The notes: a model not told the origin generated them from the sequence alone. A stretch of DNA of 64,000 bases from Pseudomonas koreensis (GCF_025447595.1 NZ_JAOEJU010000008.1:145994-209993); one strand, 5' to 3'. Numbered from the stretch's first letter, positions 54,227 to 63,919 are shown. A program made the numbers and translations.

Positions 54227-55261
54227 ATGATTGTCCGTCCGGTCCAAGTCAGCGACCTGCCAGCGTTGATGACGCTGGTGCAACAGGCCGGCCCCGGGTT
54301 CACAACCCTGCCGGCCAACGAAGATCGTCTGGCCCACCGGGTACGCTGGGCACAGCGCGCCTTCGCCGAACAGGTCGAGCGGGCCGACGCCGATTACCTG
54401 TTTGTGCTTGAAGACGACGAGCAGCGAGTAGTCGGCGTCAGCGCTCTGGCCGGGGCCGTCGGCCTGCGCGAGCCCTGGTACAACTATCGGGTCGGGCTGA
54501 CCGTCAGCTCGGCACCGGACCTGGGCATCCAGCGGCAGATCCCGACATTGTTCCTCAACAACGAACTGACCGGCCAATCGGAACTGTGCTCGCTGTTCCT
54601 GCGCCACGACCAGCGGCACGGCAGCAATGGACGTCTGCTATCGCTGGGGCGTTTGCTGTTTGTCGCCGAATTTCCGCACCTGTTCGGCGAGAAGATGATC
54701 GCCGAACTGCGCGGCAGTGCCGACGAGCAAGGCTGTTCGCCGTTCTGGGACAGCCTGGGCCGGCACTTCTTCCAGATGGACTTCAGCCACGCCGACCACC
54801 TGTCCGGGCTGGGCAACAAGGCGTTCATCGCCGAACTGATGCCGCGTCAGCCGCTGTACACCTGCCTGCTCACCGAACAGGCCCAGGCCGTGATCGGCCA
54901 GGCCCACCCCAACACCGAGCCGGCACTGAAAATCCTTCAGTCCGAGGGTTTCGCTCACAAAGGCTACATCGACATCTTCGACGGTGGCCCGGTGATTGAG
55001 GCGCCGATCCGCAGCATCCGCACCGTGCGCGACAGCCTGGAACTGACCCTGAGCATCGGCACCCCGGACGACCAGGCGCCACTGTGGTTGATCCACAACC
55101 GTCGCCTGGAAAACTGCCGCATCACCGTCGCGCCGGGACGCCGGGTCGGCAGTAGTCTGGTGATCGACCGCCTCACCGCCAAACGCCTGCAATTGCAGCC
55201 GGGCAACTCGGTGCGGGCGGTGCCGCTGCCCAATCAACAGCAGCAGGCTGTGGCGGCCTGA
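54227..55261 (+). CDS. Arginine N-succinyltransferase paralogue (AruG-like)
   Basis: A 344-residue AstA-family protein starting at ATG 54227 with AGGAG seven bases ahead. It matches its neighbour part for part: IVRPVQVSDLPALMTLVQQA, TLPANEDRLAHRVRW, GCSPFWDSLGRHFFQMDFSH and LLTEQAQAVIGQAHPN. The catalytic regions look complete. Two similar subunits in tandem is the AruFG plan, for a heteromer. It is the last gene of the amine cluster before the oxaloacetate decarboxylase gene. Confidence 0.88.
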   Translation: MIVRPVQVSDLPALMTLVQQAGPGFTTLPANEDRLAHRVRWAQRAFAEQVERADADYLFVLEDDEQRVVGVSALAGAVGLREPWYNYRVGLTVSSAPDLGIQRQIPTLFLNNELTGQSELCSLFLRHDQRHGSNGRLLSLGRLLFVAEFPHLFGEKMIAELRGSADEQGCSPFWDSLGRHFFQMDFSHADHLSGLGNKAFIAELMPRQPLYTCLLTEQAQAVIGQAHPNTEPALKILQSEGFAHKGYIDIFDGGPVIEAPIRSIRTVRDSLELTLSIGTPDDQAPLWLIHNRRLENCRITVAPGRRVGSSLVIDRLTAKRLQLQPGNSVRAVPLPNQQQQAVAA

Positions 55262-55421
55262 GCACAGATTCCTGTAGAGAAAGCGCCTGAACAGGATTTT
55301 CCTGGTTAACTTCCTCGTTAATTCGTCATGATCCTTGACCCATTGGCGTGATAGCCTTTTCACCTTCGGCGTTGACACCTTTGCTCAAGCCTTTCCATTC
55401 CTTTGTATTGGTGGAACTCGT

Positions 55422-56291
55422 ATGACCAGGCTTTCTCATCAAGATTTGCGCCGTAACTTCCGTCAGCTGCTGGCTTCCGACACCTGCTATCACACCGCAT
55501 CGGTGTTCGATCCGATGTCCGCCCGCATCGCCGCTGACCTGGGTTTTGAAGTAGGGATTCTCGGCGGCTCGGTCGCCTCGTTGCAGGTGCTGGGCGCCCC
55601 GGACTTTGCCCTGATCACTCTCAGTGAATTCGCTGAACAGGCCACCCGCATCGGCCGCGTCGCTCAACTGCCGGTGATCGCCGACGCCGACCACGGCTAC
55701 GGCAACGCCCTGAACGTGATGCGCACCATCGTCGAACTGGAACGCGCCGGCGTCGCCGCGCTGACCATCGAAGACACTCTGCTGCCGGCACAATTCGGCC
55801 GTAAATCCACCGACCTGATCACCGTCGCCGAAGGCGTCGGCAAGATCCGCGCGGCACTGGAAGCCCGGGTCGATTCGGAAATGGCGATCATTGCCCGGAC
55901 CAACGCCGGCATCCTGCCGAATCAGGAAATCATCAGCCGTACCAAGCAGTACCAGGCCGCCGGCGCCGACGGCATCTGCATGGTCGGTATCCAGGACTTC
56001 GATCAGCTCGAGCAAATCGCCGAACACCTGACCGTCCCGCTGATGCTGGTGACCTACGGCAACCCGGCACTGCGCGACGACAAACGCCTGGCCGAACTGG
56101 GTGTGCGCGTGACCATCGATGGCCACGGTGCTTACTTCGCGGCGATCAAGGCGACTTACGACAGCCTGCGCGAACAGCGCCAGATCTTCACCCAGGCTTC
56201 TGACCTGAGCGCCACCGAACTGACTCACACCTATACCCAGCCTGAGGAATACATTCTCTGGGCCAAGGAATACATGAGCGTCAAAGAGTAA
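55422..56291 (+). CDS. Oxaloacetate decarboxylase (PA4872 type, ICL/PEPM superfamily)
   Basis: A 289-residue enzyme of the isocitrate lyase/PEP mutase superfamily. Start ATG 55422 ([20 protein letters not shown]). Core: [37 protein letters not shown] (metal Asp), [12 protein letters not shown] and IIARTNAG. It matches the P. aeruginosa PA4872 group that decarboxylates oxaloacetate and 3-methyl-oxaloacetate, and lacks the KKCGH loop of isocitrate lyases. It is 160 bases after the AruG-like gene and may be separately expressed. Confidence 0.9.
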   Translation: MTRLSHQDLRRNFRQLLASDTCYHTASVFDPMSARIAADLGFEVGILGGSVASLQVLGAPDFALITLSEFAEQATRIGRVAQLPVIADADHGYGNALNVMRTIVELERAGVAALTIEDTLLPAQFGRKSTDLITVAEGVGKIRAALEARVDSEMAIIARTNAGILPNQEIISRTKQYQAAGADGICMVGIQDFDQLEQIAEHLTVPLMLVTYGNPALRDDKRLAELGVRVTIDGHGAYFAAIKATYDSLREQRQIFTQASDLSATELTHTYTQPEEYILWAKEYMSVKE

Positions 56292-56379
56292 CCCCGCACC
56301 ACGCGACAAAGAGGCAGAGCGGCCCGACGCCATTACGAGTCCACTCGCATGGCGCCCGCCGCGAAACCGCTGCCTGCCG

Positions 56380-57615
56380 CTACTGTTTCGCCAGCTCCAT
56401 AATCATCCGCGACAACAGATAGATTCGCGGTGCCACGCTCTCCACTTCTGCGTACTCCTCCGGGGTATGAATGTTTCCGCCGACAATCCCGAACCCGTCC
56501 AGCGTCGGCGTACCCACCCCGGCCGACAAGCTCGCGTCCGCCGCCCCGCCGCTGCCTTCTTCGGTCAACTTGCGGCCGATTTCGCCGTAGATCCCCTGGG
56601 CCATCGCCATCAAACGATCCGACTCCGCCGTCTGCGGCATCGGTGGCAAGCCGCGTTGCAATGAAGTCTTCACTTCGGTATCGGGAATCAACTTGTCCTG
56701 CGACACCCGCGCCAGATCCTTCTCGATCCGGTCGAACTCCTCCGGCACCGCCGCCCGTACGTCAGCCTTGGCTGTGGCCTGATCCGGAATCACGTTGGTG
56801 CGGTCGCCAGCCTTGAGCACGGTGAAGTTGATGGTGGTTTTCTTGGCCTCGTCGCCGAGCTTGCCCAGTTGCAGAATCTGATGCGCCGCTTCCATCGCCG
56901 CATTGCGCCCCAGTTCCGGCGCGACGCCGGCGTGGGCAGCCTTGCCTTTGACCTCGACCAGCGCGGTGGCGCTGCCCTTGCGCCACACCACCAGACCATC
57001 GGCCGGCCGGCCCGGCTCGAGATTGAGGGTGACGTCGTGGAGCTTGGCAGTTTTCTTGATCAGGTCGGTGGCGACGTCCGAACCGGTTTCTTCGCTGGCA
57101 TCGAGCAGGAATGTGATTTGCGCGTAGTCCTTGAAGTCGAGGTTCTTCAGAATTTTCAGCGCATAGATACCCGCGACGATCCCGCCCTTGTCGTCCATTA
57201 CCCCCGGCCCGTAGGCGCGGCCGTCCTTGATGTGGAATGGTCGCTCGGCGGCAGAGCCTTCCTTGAACACCGTGTCCATGTGCGCCATCAGCAGGATTTT
57301 CGCCTTGCCGGTGCCTTTGAGGGTGGCGAGTACGTGGTTGGTTTTTTCCGGGGTGTTGGGCACCAGTTCGATGGTGGCGCCGAGCTTTTTCAGCTCATCG
57401 ATGGCGATGTCGCTGACTTGCTTGAGCCCCGGTTCATAGCCGGAACCGGAGTCGATGTTGACCAGCCGCTCCAGCAGCTTCAGCGCTTCGGGTTTGTACT
57501 GTTCGGCGTCGGCCAGCACCTGTTTGTGCGGTTCGGCGAACGCGCCAGCGGCTGCGAAAGAGAGGGTCAGGCCGAGACCGGCGGCCAGCAGGGAACGAGG
57601 GAATTTGAACGTCAT
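56380..57615 (-). CDS. Exported M20 metallopeptidase, glutamate carboxypeptidase (CPG2) type
   Basis: A 411-residue Zn peptidase with signal peptide (PRSLLAAGLGLTLSFAAAGAFA), start ATG 57615. The two-metal site is built by MAHMDTVFK, YGPGVMDDKGGIVAG, the general base DASEETGSD, LEPGRPADG and the C-terminal His in GGNIHTPEEYAE. It matches Pseudomonas carboxypeptidase G2, which removes C-terminal glutamate from folates and peptides in the periplasm. A dimerisation domain (~210-325) is complete. Single gene, convergent with the decarboxylase gene. Confidence 0.92.
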   Translation of the reverse strand: MTFKFPRSLLAAGLGLTLSFAAAGAFAEPHKQVLADAEQYKPEALKLLERLVNIDSGSGYEPGLKQVSDIAIDELKKLGATIELVPNTPEKTNHVLATLKGTGKAKILLMAHMDTVFKEGSAAERPFHIKDGRAYGPGVMDDKGGIVAGIYALKILKNLDFKDYAQITFLLDASEETGSDVATDLIKKTAKLHDVTLNLEPGRPADGLVVWRKGSATALVEVKGKAAHAGVAPELGRNAAMEAAHQILQLGKLGDEAKKTTINFTVLKAGDRTNVIPDQATAKADVRAAVPEEFDRIEKDLARVSQDKLIPDTEVKTSLQRGLPPMPQTAESDRLMAMAQGIYGEIGRKLTEEGSGGAADASLSAGVGTPTLDGFGIVGGNIHTPEEYAEVESVAPRIYLLSRMIMELAKQ

Positions 57616-57699
57616 GAATCCATCCTTGTTTCGTGTCGGGTACTGAACCGTACCTGACATCGCGCCAAGGCTCTATACCGGATGCGACCCCCACCCCGT

Positions 57700-58788
57700 T
57701 CAAACCGAATCGAATACCTCACGCCGCGGCTTGTCGTCGCTGCAGCATATCACCCGGTTACGCCCGCCGGCCTTGGCCTCATAGAGCGCGCGGTCGGCGT
57801 CATCAAGCCAACGAGTTGCATCGACGTGCGACGGATCGAGCGCCGCCAGACCGATGCTCAGGCTGACTTTCAGCGCCGGGTTCTGTTCGTACACAAGAAA
57901 GGAAAAGCGCTCACGCAACGCTTCCATCGCCTGCGCCGCATTGAACAGCGGCAAGTCCGGCAGGATCACGCAAAACTCGTCACCGCCGTAGCGCCCCGCC
58001 ACATCGGCCAGACGCAGGTTCTGCTTGAGCATCTTGCTCAGCTGACGCAGGACGATATCGCCAGCCACATGGCCGTAGGTGTCATTAATGGCTTTGAAGT
58101 GATCGATGTCGATCAGCGCAATAGCAGCACCTTTCTGCTGACGCCGGCAGCGCTGGAACTCGATTTCCAGTTGGTCCTTCCAGGCTCCGTGATTGAGCAG
58201 ACCGGTGAGGCTGTCGGTGCGGCTCAGGGCCAGCAATTCGCGCTTATGCAGCCCGAGGGTGTAGGCCTGGCGAAAGCAGATCCAGCCCAGTGCCAGCGGA
58301 TACAACATCAACAGCGGCAAACAGGCATAGAGTTGCGCCGGGGTGGTCATCGGGACGAACGCGGGGGCAAACATCACCAGCCCGACACCGACGCCAAGCA
58401 ACTGCGCCGCCGCCCCGGCCAACAGAAAACGCAGGCCACCGATGGCGACGTTGTTCATCGCCATCATCGAAATGGTCGTGGCACTGGGCAAGGGATTGAA
58501 ATGCATGGCGGCGACCCAGAAGCCACCGAGAAAGGCGTCGATCAACAGGTTGCGGTGTTCGGCGTGGTACGGAACCTTCGCCCGGCGGGCCCATTGATAC
58601 GCGAGGTGCGGCCAGAGCAGTCCGTTGAACACCATCAGCACCCAGACCCAGGTCGGCGGATCGAGTGGATACATCGCAACGCTCACGCACAAAAGCCCCA
58701 GGATCAGTCCCAGAGTTCGCGATGTATAAAGCCTCCTGGCCAGTGAAAGTCCCTTTCCTCCCGTTCTTCCCATAAGGGCCTCGATCAC
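57700..58788 (-). CDS. Diguanylate cyclase with N-terminal MASE2 domain
   Basis: A 362-residue membrane protein making cyclic di-GMP. Residues ~15-180 carry five or six helices of the MASE2 type (AdrA/DgcC-like): LGLILGLLCVSVAMYPLDPP, WVWVLMVFNGLLWPHLAY, LLIDAFLGGFWVAAM. The GGDEF domain (~195-350) is intact: DSLTGLLNHGAWKDQLE, IDIDHFKAINDTYGHVAGD and RYGGDEFCVILPD. The I-site (RxxD before GGDEF) is not evident (LRLADVAGRYGGDEF), so product inhibition may be weak. The start may instead be Met 58773. Confidence 0.92.
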   Translation of the reverse strand: MIEALMGRTGGKGLSLARRLYTSRTLGLILGLLCVSVAMYPLDPPTWVWVLMVFNGLLWPHLAYQWARRAKVPYHAEHRNLLIDAFLGGFWVAAMHFNPLPSATTISMMAMNNVAIGGLRFLLAGAAAQLLGVGVGLVMFAPAFVPMTTPAQLYACLPLLMLYPLALGWICFRQAYTLGLHKRELLALSRTDSLTGLLNHGAWKDQLEIEFQRCRRQQKGAAIALIDIDHFKAINDTYGHVAGDIVLRQLSKMLKQNLRLADVAGRYGGDEFCVILPDLPLFNAAQAMEALRERFSFLVYEQNPALKVSLSIGLAALDPSHVDATRWLDDADRALYEAKAGGRNRVICCSDDKPRREVFDSV

Positions 58789-58963
58789 TCGACGGTACTG
58801 CGAACACCATAAAACCGATGTGCTCGGAGTCTAACAGGGCGACGTTAAATAGCCATCACCGGCCAGCGGGCCGAATAACCCGCCGTCAGCGACACACGGC
58901 GGGCAAATGATTGGCTATACATGAAAGGAAGAAAATGGAAAAAAGACTCTAAGAAGGAGGCCC

Positions 58964-60418
58964 ATGCAAACCTACCAAGTGTTGATCATCGGCAGTGGTT
59001 TTGGCGGCCAGTGCGCGGCGGTCAATCTGCTCAAGGCCGGTATCGACGACTTTCGCTTGGTGGAACGCCGGGACTTTTTCGGCGGCACCTGGTGCCAGAA
59101 CACCTACCCTGGCGCGGCGGTGGATGTGCCGTCACCTCTTTATTCGTTGTCGTTTGCACCGTATCGCTGGACGCAGATGTTCGCCGAACAAGCAGAACTG
59201 CACCGCTATACCGACCATGTGGTCGAGCGTTTCGGCCTGCGTGACCGGGTGGAACTGCAGGCCAACGTCGAACGCGTCGAATGGGACGACACCGAAAAAC
59301 GCTGGGCCGTATACACCGGCACCAAGGGCACTTTTTATGCGCAGTTCCTGATCAATGCCACCGGGCCGCTGAGCCAACCGGTTATCCCACACTTCCCCGG
59401 CCAGGATCGCTTTCAAGGCAAGACATTTCATACAAACAATTGGGATCACAGCTACGACTATCACGGTAAACGCGTGGCGATTGTCGGCAGCGGCGCCAGT
59501 GCAGCCCAGGTGATTCCGACAATTGCACCGGATGTTGCCCAGTTGCATGTCTTCCAGCGTACAGCCCATTGGGTACTGCCTCGGGCAGACCGTACGTTCG
59601 GGCGATTTCAGCGCTGGCTGCTGGGTCTGAAACCCGCCTACAAACTGCTGCGCTGGATGATCTACTGGCAGTTCGAAACCCGGGTCATCGCCTTCAAATA
59701 CTCGAAACCGGCGATTCACATGGTGCAGCGCCAGGCCCTGAAATTCCTCAAGCGCCAGGTGCCTGATCCCGAACTCCAGCGCAAACTGACACCCGACTTC
59801 ACCATCGGCTGCAAACGGGTGCTGCTCTCCAGCACCTATTACCCGGCGCTGACCCGGCCCAACGTGACACTGCACAGCCGCGAGCAAGGCATCGCCAGCC
59901 TCGACGAAACCGGCATCGTCACCATTGACGGTCAGCATATCGACGTCGATCTGATCATCTGGTCGACCGGTTACGACGCCACCGACGGCGTGATTTCCTA
60001 CCCGGTCAGCGGAAAAAACGGCGTGCAATTGCGCGATGTCTGGGCGCAATACCCGCGCGCCTACCTCGGCACCAGCCTGCCGGATTTCCCTAACCTGTTT
60101 ATCGTCACCGGGCCGAACACCGGCATCGGCCACACCTCGGCGTTGTTCATCATCGAATCGCAGATGAACTACATCCTCGACTGCATCCGCACCTTGCAGG
60201 CCAAAGGTCTGCGCAGCATCGAAGTTCGCCCAGAAGCAGAACGTACCTACACTCAGATGATTCACCGGGAGATGGAGCGAACGGTCTGGAAAACCGGCGG
60301 CTGCCACAGTTGGTATCAAAGCAGGAGCGGTCATGTGATCGCGATGTTCCCCGGCTTCAGTTTCAGCTACCACCGGTTGACCCGGGCGCTGAAACCGGCC
60401 GACCACATTCTGTCTTGA
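58964..60418 (+). CDS. FAD-dependent monooxygenase of the Baeyer-Villiger type
   Basis: A 484-residue flavoprotein. FAD motif LIIGSGFGGQCAAVNLLKAG, the GGTWCQNTYPGAAVDVPSPL segment of BVMOs, the fingerprint FQGKTFHTNNWDHS (FxGxxxHxxxW) and the NADPH motif AIVGSGASAAQVIP are all present. Such enzymes insert oxygen next to a carbonyl. AAGGAGG precedes the ATG. It is followed 16 bases later by an alpha/beta hydrolase gene, as expected for an enzyme making an ester. Substrate unknown. Confidence 0.93.
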   Translation: MQTYQVLIIGSGFGGQCAAVNLLKAGIDDFRLVERRDFFGGTWCQNTYPGAAVDVPSPLYSLSFAPYRWTQMFAEQAELHRYTDHVVERFGLRDRVELQANVERVEWDDTEKRWAVYTGTKGTFYAQFLINATGPLSQPVIPHFPGQDRFQGKTFHTNNWDHSYDYHGKRVAIVGSGASAAQVIPTIAPDVAQLHVFQRTAHWVLPRADRTFGRFQRWLLGLKPAYKLLRWMIYWQFETRVIAFKYSKPAIHMVQRQALKFLKRQVPDPELQRKLTPDFTIGCKRVLLSSTYYPALTRPNVTLHSREQGIASLDETGIVTIDGQHIDVDLIIWSTGYDATDGVISYPVSGKNGVQLRDVWAQYPRAYLGTSLPDFPNLFIVTGPNTGIGHTSALFIIESQMNYILDCIRTLQAKGLRSIEVRPEAERTYTQMIHREMERTVWKTGGCHSWYQSRSGHVIAMFPGFSFSYHRLTRALKPADHILS

Positions 60419-60434
60419 ACAAGGAAGACCCACG

Positions 60435-61373
60435 ATGCTTTTGCTGTTTGTCGCCCTCGCGGTTTTCGTGGCCTGGAGCTGGTTGAGTTACCCGGCGGTC
60501 GGCCACTGGCTCTACGATCTGAGTGCGGCCCTCGAGGCCAAGTTGTACCGGCTGCACAAGATTGAAGTGCCGATTGCCGAAATGACCGTGTCGACCTGGC
60601 AAGGCGGGCCTTATGAAGCGTCGAGCAGCATTCTGATGCTGCACGGCTACAGTGCCGAAAAGAACCTGTGGCTGCGCTTCGCCCGGCATTTTGTCGGGCA
60701 GTACCGGGTGATCATCCCGGACCTCGCCGGCCACGGCGAAACCGGCTTCAAGGCCGGCGGCGGCTACGACATTCCGGTGCAGGCCAAGCGCATGATCCAG
60801 TTGCTCGACGTCTGCGGGGTCGAGAAAGTCCACGTGATCGGCAACTCCATGGGCGGCTACATCGCCGCGTGGCTGGCGGCGACCTACCCGGACCGCATCG
60901 CTTCGGTGGCGCTGATCGACCCGGCCGGCGTCACTGCGCCCGAAGCCAGCGACATGGAGCGCCACCTTGCCCGTGGGCACAATCCGTTCCTGATCAATTC
61001 CCGGGAAGAATTCCGACGCTTCTATGCCATGACCATGGCCTCGCCGCCGTGGGTGCCCGGCTTGGTGCTCGACGCGATCGCTCAGCGCTACGAACAATGC
61101 CGCGACGAACTGGAAGAGATCTTCCGCGATTTTCGCGCCAGCCCACCGATGGAGCCGAAACTGCCGGACATCAAATGCCCGGCGCTGTTGCTCTGGGGTC
61201 GCAAGGACCGGTTGATCGACGTCAGCAGCGTGCCGGTGTGGAGCAAAGGCATCAGCAATTTGCGGGTCGATGTCTGGGATGGCGTCGGCCATATGCCGAT
61301 GGTCGAACAACCGTCGAACACGGCACGTCTGTATCGCGAGTTTCTGGGGGAGAATTCGCGTCAGGACAGGTAA
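60435..61373 (+). CDS. Alpha/beta hydrolase co-transcribed with the monooxygenase
   Basis: A 312-residue hydrolase with an N-terminal membrane anchor (LLLFVALAVFVAWSWLSY). Oxyanion region LMLHGYSAEKNLWLRFARH, nucleophile GNSMGGYIAAWLA, acid WGRKDRLIDVS, and His GVGHMPMVEQPSN. It begins 16 bases after the monooxygenase stop. The pair fits ketone to ester (or lactone) to acid and alcohol, or lipid side-chain oxidation at the membrane. Confidence 0.88.
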   Translation: MLLLFVALAVFVAWSWLSYPAVGHWLYDLSAALEAKLYRLHKIEVPIAEMTVSTWQGGPYEASSSILMLHGYSAEKNLWLRFARHFVGQYRVIIPDLAGHGETGFKAGGGYDIPVQAKRMIQLLDVCGVEKVHVIGNSMGGYIAAWLAATYPDRIASVALIDPAGVTAPEASDMERHLARGHNPFLINSREEFRRFYAMTMASPPWVPGLVLDAIAQRYEQCRDELEEIFRDFRASPPMEPKLPDIKCPALLLWGRKDRLIDVSSVPVWSKGISNLRVDVWDGVGHMPMVEQPSNTARLYREFLGENSRQDR

Positions 61374-61484
61374 ACGGTCAGTCGTTGGCAGAATGAAGTT
61401 CGTAGGATTCTTCGTTTGCCCGCATCGGCGAAGGCTGCGATCTTTTCCAACATCCTTTACGTGACCGTGCCAGGAATTTTTTTC

Positions 61485-62864
61485 ATGACCGTGCAGCCTT
61501 TCGTCAGCCCCGACCTGATCCGCCAACGCTTTTCCAAAGCGATGTCCGACATGTACCGCGAAGAAGTGCCGCTGTACGGCGCATTGATGGAACTGGTGGA
61601 ACAGACCAACCGCGAGGTGTTGGCGCGGGAGCCGCAGATCGCCAATCAACTGCACAGCACTGGTGAGATCGAACGGCTGGATATGGAGCGCCACGGCGCG
61701 ATCCGCGTCGGCACCGCCTCGGAACTGGCCACCCTCGCCCGCCTGTTTGCGGTGATGGGCATGCAACCCGTGGGTTATTACGACCTGACCCCTGCCGGGG
61801 TACCGGTGCATTCCACGGCATTCCGTGCGGTGCATGAAGATGCGCTGCAGGTCAGCCCGTTCCGGGTGTTCACTTCGTTGCTGCGACTGGAATTGATTGA
61901 AGACCCCGAGCTGCGCGCCTTTGCTGAATCGGTGCTGGATCAGCGTTCGATCTTTACGCCTTCGGCGATAAGGCTGATCGAACAGGCAGAAGCCTCTGGC
62001 GGCCTGAATGAATCCGAGGCCGGGGAATTTGTCCTGCAAGCGCTGGAGACTTTTCGCTGGCACCACAGCGCCACCGTCACCGCCGCGCAATACCAGACCC
62101 TCAGCGCCCAGCATCGTCTGATCGCCGATGTCGTGGCCTTCAAGGGCCCGCACATCAACCACCTGACCCCGCGCACGCTGGACATCGATATCGTCCAGGC
62201 GCAGATGCCGCTGCATGGCATCACGCCCAAAGCAGTGATCGAAGGTCCACCGCGCCGGCAGCATCCGATCCTGTTGCGTCAGACCAGTTTCAAGGCGCTG
62301 GACGAGCCGATCGCCTTCACCGACCAGACGCAAACCCGTGGAAGCCACAGCGCTCGCTTCGGTGAAATCGAACAACGCGGAGCAGCGCTGACTCCCAAGG
62401 GCCGTGCGTTGTACGACCGTCTGCTGAATGCCGCACGGGATGAACTGGGGGATTTCCCCAATGAAGGCAATGCCTCACGTTACAACGCGCTGATGACCCA
62501 GCATTTCAGCGAATTCCCTGACAGCCTCGAGGGCATGCGCGAGCAGGAACTGGCGTACTTCCGTTATTTCCTGACAGACAAAGGGCTGGCGGCGGGTCGT
62601 CCTGTTGATGTTTCGCTGCAAGGATTGTTGCGCGACGGCTATGTGAAAACCGAGCCTCTGGTGTACGAAGATTTCCTGCCTGTCAGTGCGGCGGGGATTT
62701 TTCAGTCGAACCTGGGGGATGCGGCGCAGACGCACTATGGCGAGCATTCCAACCGTCAGGCATTCGAACAGGCCCTGGGGCGTTCGACCATCGATGAGCT
62801 GGAGTTGTATGCCGAAACGCAACAGCGTTCGATTGAGGAATGTCTAGCCGCGTTGACCCGATAA
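61485..62864 (+). CDS. hglS: DUF1338 protein: 2-oxoadipate dioxygenase/decarboxylase (HglS)
   Basis: A 459-residue iron enzyme of D-lysine catabolism that turns 2-oxoadipate into D-2-hydroxyglutarate. Start ATG 61485, AGGA nine bases ahead. Parts that match the family: MYREEVPLYGALMELVEQTN, GEIERLDMERHGAIRVGTA, GVPVHSTAFRAVHED (metal His and a substrate Arg), GPHINHLTPRTLDID (second His), RFGEIEQRGAALT (Glu ligand) and YEDFLPVSAAGIFQSNLG. No other lysine catabolic gene is in the window; E. coli calls the homologue YdcJ. Confidence 0.9.
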   Translation: MTVQPFVSPDLIRQRFSKAMSDMYREEVPLYGALMELVEQTNREVLAREPQIANQLHSTGEIERLDMERHGAIRVGTASELATLARLFAVMGMQPVGYYDLTPAGVPVHSTAFRAVHEDALQVSPFRVFTSLLRLELIEDPELRAFAESVLDQRSIFTPSAIRLIEQAEASGGLNESEAGEFVLQALETFRWHHSATVTAAQYQTLSAQHRLIADVVAFKGPHINHLTPRTLDIDIVQAQMPLHGITPKAVIEGPPRRQHPILLRQTSFKALDEPIAFTDQTQTRGSHSARFGEIEQRGAALTPKGRALYDRLLNAARDELGDFPNEGNASRYNALMTQHFSEFPDSLEGMREQELAYFRYFLTDKGLAAGRPVDVSLQGLLRDGYVKTEPLVYEDFLPVSAAGIFQSNLGDAAQTHYGEHSNRQAFEQALGRSTIDELELYAETQQRSIEECLAALTR

Positions 62865-62873
62865 CACCGAAAA

Positions 62874-62903
62874 AAAGGTCGTCTGAAATATCGGACGACC
62901 TTT
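62874..62903. terminator. Bidirectional intrinsic terminator
   Basis: AAAGGTCGTC (62874-62883) pairs with GACGACCTTT (62894-62903) with A6 upstream, between convergent hglS and the DJ-1-like gene. Confidence 0.88.
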
Positions 62904-62910
62904 CAGGATT

Positions 62911-63588
62911 TCAGCGCAGCCGCGACAACAAGCTCAAAGCTGTCGCCTCGGACGATGCAGGATTCTGCCCCGTCAGCAGCAACCCGTCCTCCACCGTGTA
63001 ACTTGCCCAATCCTCGGCCTTGGAAAAAATCCCGCCCTTGGCCTTGAGCTCATCCTCCACCAGAAACGGCACCACATCGGTCAGCTGTACCGCGTCCTCT
63101 TCGCTATTGGTGAAACCGGTCACGCGTTTGCCTTTGACCAATGGCTGGCCATCGACACCCTTGGCGTGACGCAATACACCCGGCGCATGGCAGACAGCCG
63201 CAACCGGTTTACCACTGTTGTAAAACGCTTCGATCAGCGCGATGGAGTGTCGATCCTCAGCCAGATCCCACAATGGACCATGGCCGCCCGGGTAGAACAC
63301 CGCATCGAAATCCGCCACTTTGACCGTATCAAGCTTGACTGTTGAGGCCAGCGCCAACTGAGCAGCGGTGTCCGTGCGAAAACGCTCCGTGGCTTCGGTT
63401 TGCGCGTCCGGCGCATCGCTTTTCGGGTCCAGCGGCGGTTGGCCGCCCTTGGGTGAGGCCAGAGTCAGCTGGGCGCCGGCATCCTTGAACACGTAATACG
63501 GAGCGGCGAACTCCTCCAGCCAGAATCCGGTTTTCTTGCCGGTATTGCCCAGTTGATCGTGGGACGTCAGAACCATCAGGATTTTCAT
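62911..63588 (-). CDS. DJ-1/PfpI-like class I glutamine amidotransferase-fold protein
   Basis: A 225-residue cytosolic protein of the Hsp31/glyoxalase III-like group. N-terminus KILMVLTSHDQLGNTGKKTG, LEEFAAPYYVFKDAGAQLTL; the nucleophile elbow Cys is in VAAVCHAPGVLRHAKG and the Glu in WLEEF; YPGGHGPLWDL is also typical. Members are glyoxalases, deglycases or chaperones under carbonyl stress. Single gene, convergent with hglS. Confidence 0.9.
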   Translation of the reverse strand: MKILMVLTSHDQLGNTGKKTGFWLEEFAAPYYVFKDAGAQLTLASPKGGQPPLDPKSDAPDAQTEATERFRTDTAAQLALASTVKLDTVKVADFDAVFYPGGHGPLWDLAEDRHSIALIEAFYNSGKPVAAVCHAPGVLRHAKGVDGQPLVKGKRVTGFTNSEEDAVQLTDVVPFLVEDELKAKGGIFSKAEDWASYTVEDGLLLTGQNPASSEATALSLLSRLR

Positions 63589-63695
63589 GTTGTTCTCACT
63601 CTGCTTGAGAAATTCTCAACCGTCGTGCGGTCGGCCTGAGTGATTGACCGTAGACGTTTGCGGTTCGTTTCACTCGGTTGGCGTCTGAGCCCAAC

Positions 63696-63821
63696 TGCGC
63701 AAGAAGTTGCGCAGTCGTGCGTAATAAAACACCCCTTAAAACCGCTGTAAGCCACGCCAATCATGGCCTCCAGCCAAGTGCGCAAGAAGTTGCGCAGTAC
63801 TGCGCAACTTCTTGCGCACTT
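63696..63821. promoter_or_regulatory. Three 18-base operators including a 46-base perfect palindrome
   Basis: TGCGCAAGAAGTTGCGCA occurs at 63696-63713 and 63779-63796, and inverted at 63801-63818. The last two form a perfect 46-base palindrome (63776-63821). Each 18-mer is itself an inverted repeat, TGCGCAA-N4-TTGCGCA. They lie 85-210 bases upstream of a sigma54-like promoter, where enhancer-binding proteins bind. Confidence 0.8.
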
Positions 63822-63902
63822 TTTGCCTGAAACGCAGCTGTTTTTCACGAAAACCAATGACCTCCAACACCAACCCCCTGGTTTTACGGGGGTTCCAAAT
63901 TG

Positions 63903-63919
63903 TTGGCACGCTCCTTGAT
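63903..63919 (+). promoter_or_regulatory. Sigma54-type promoter
   Basis: TTGGCACG-CTCC-TTGAT: the GG (63905-63906) and the -12 dinucleotide (63917-63918) are ten bases apart, as required. The -24 part is perfect; the -12 part has GA where GC is usual. Confidence 0.65.
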
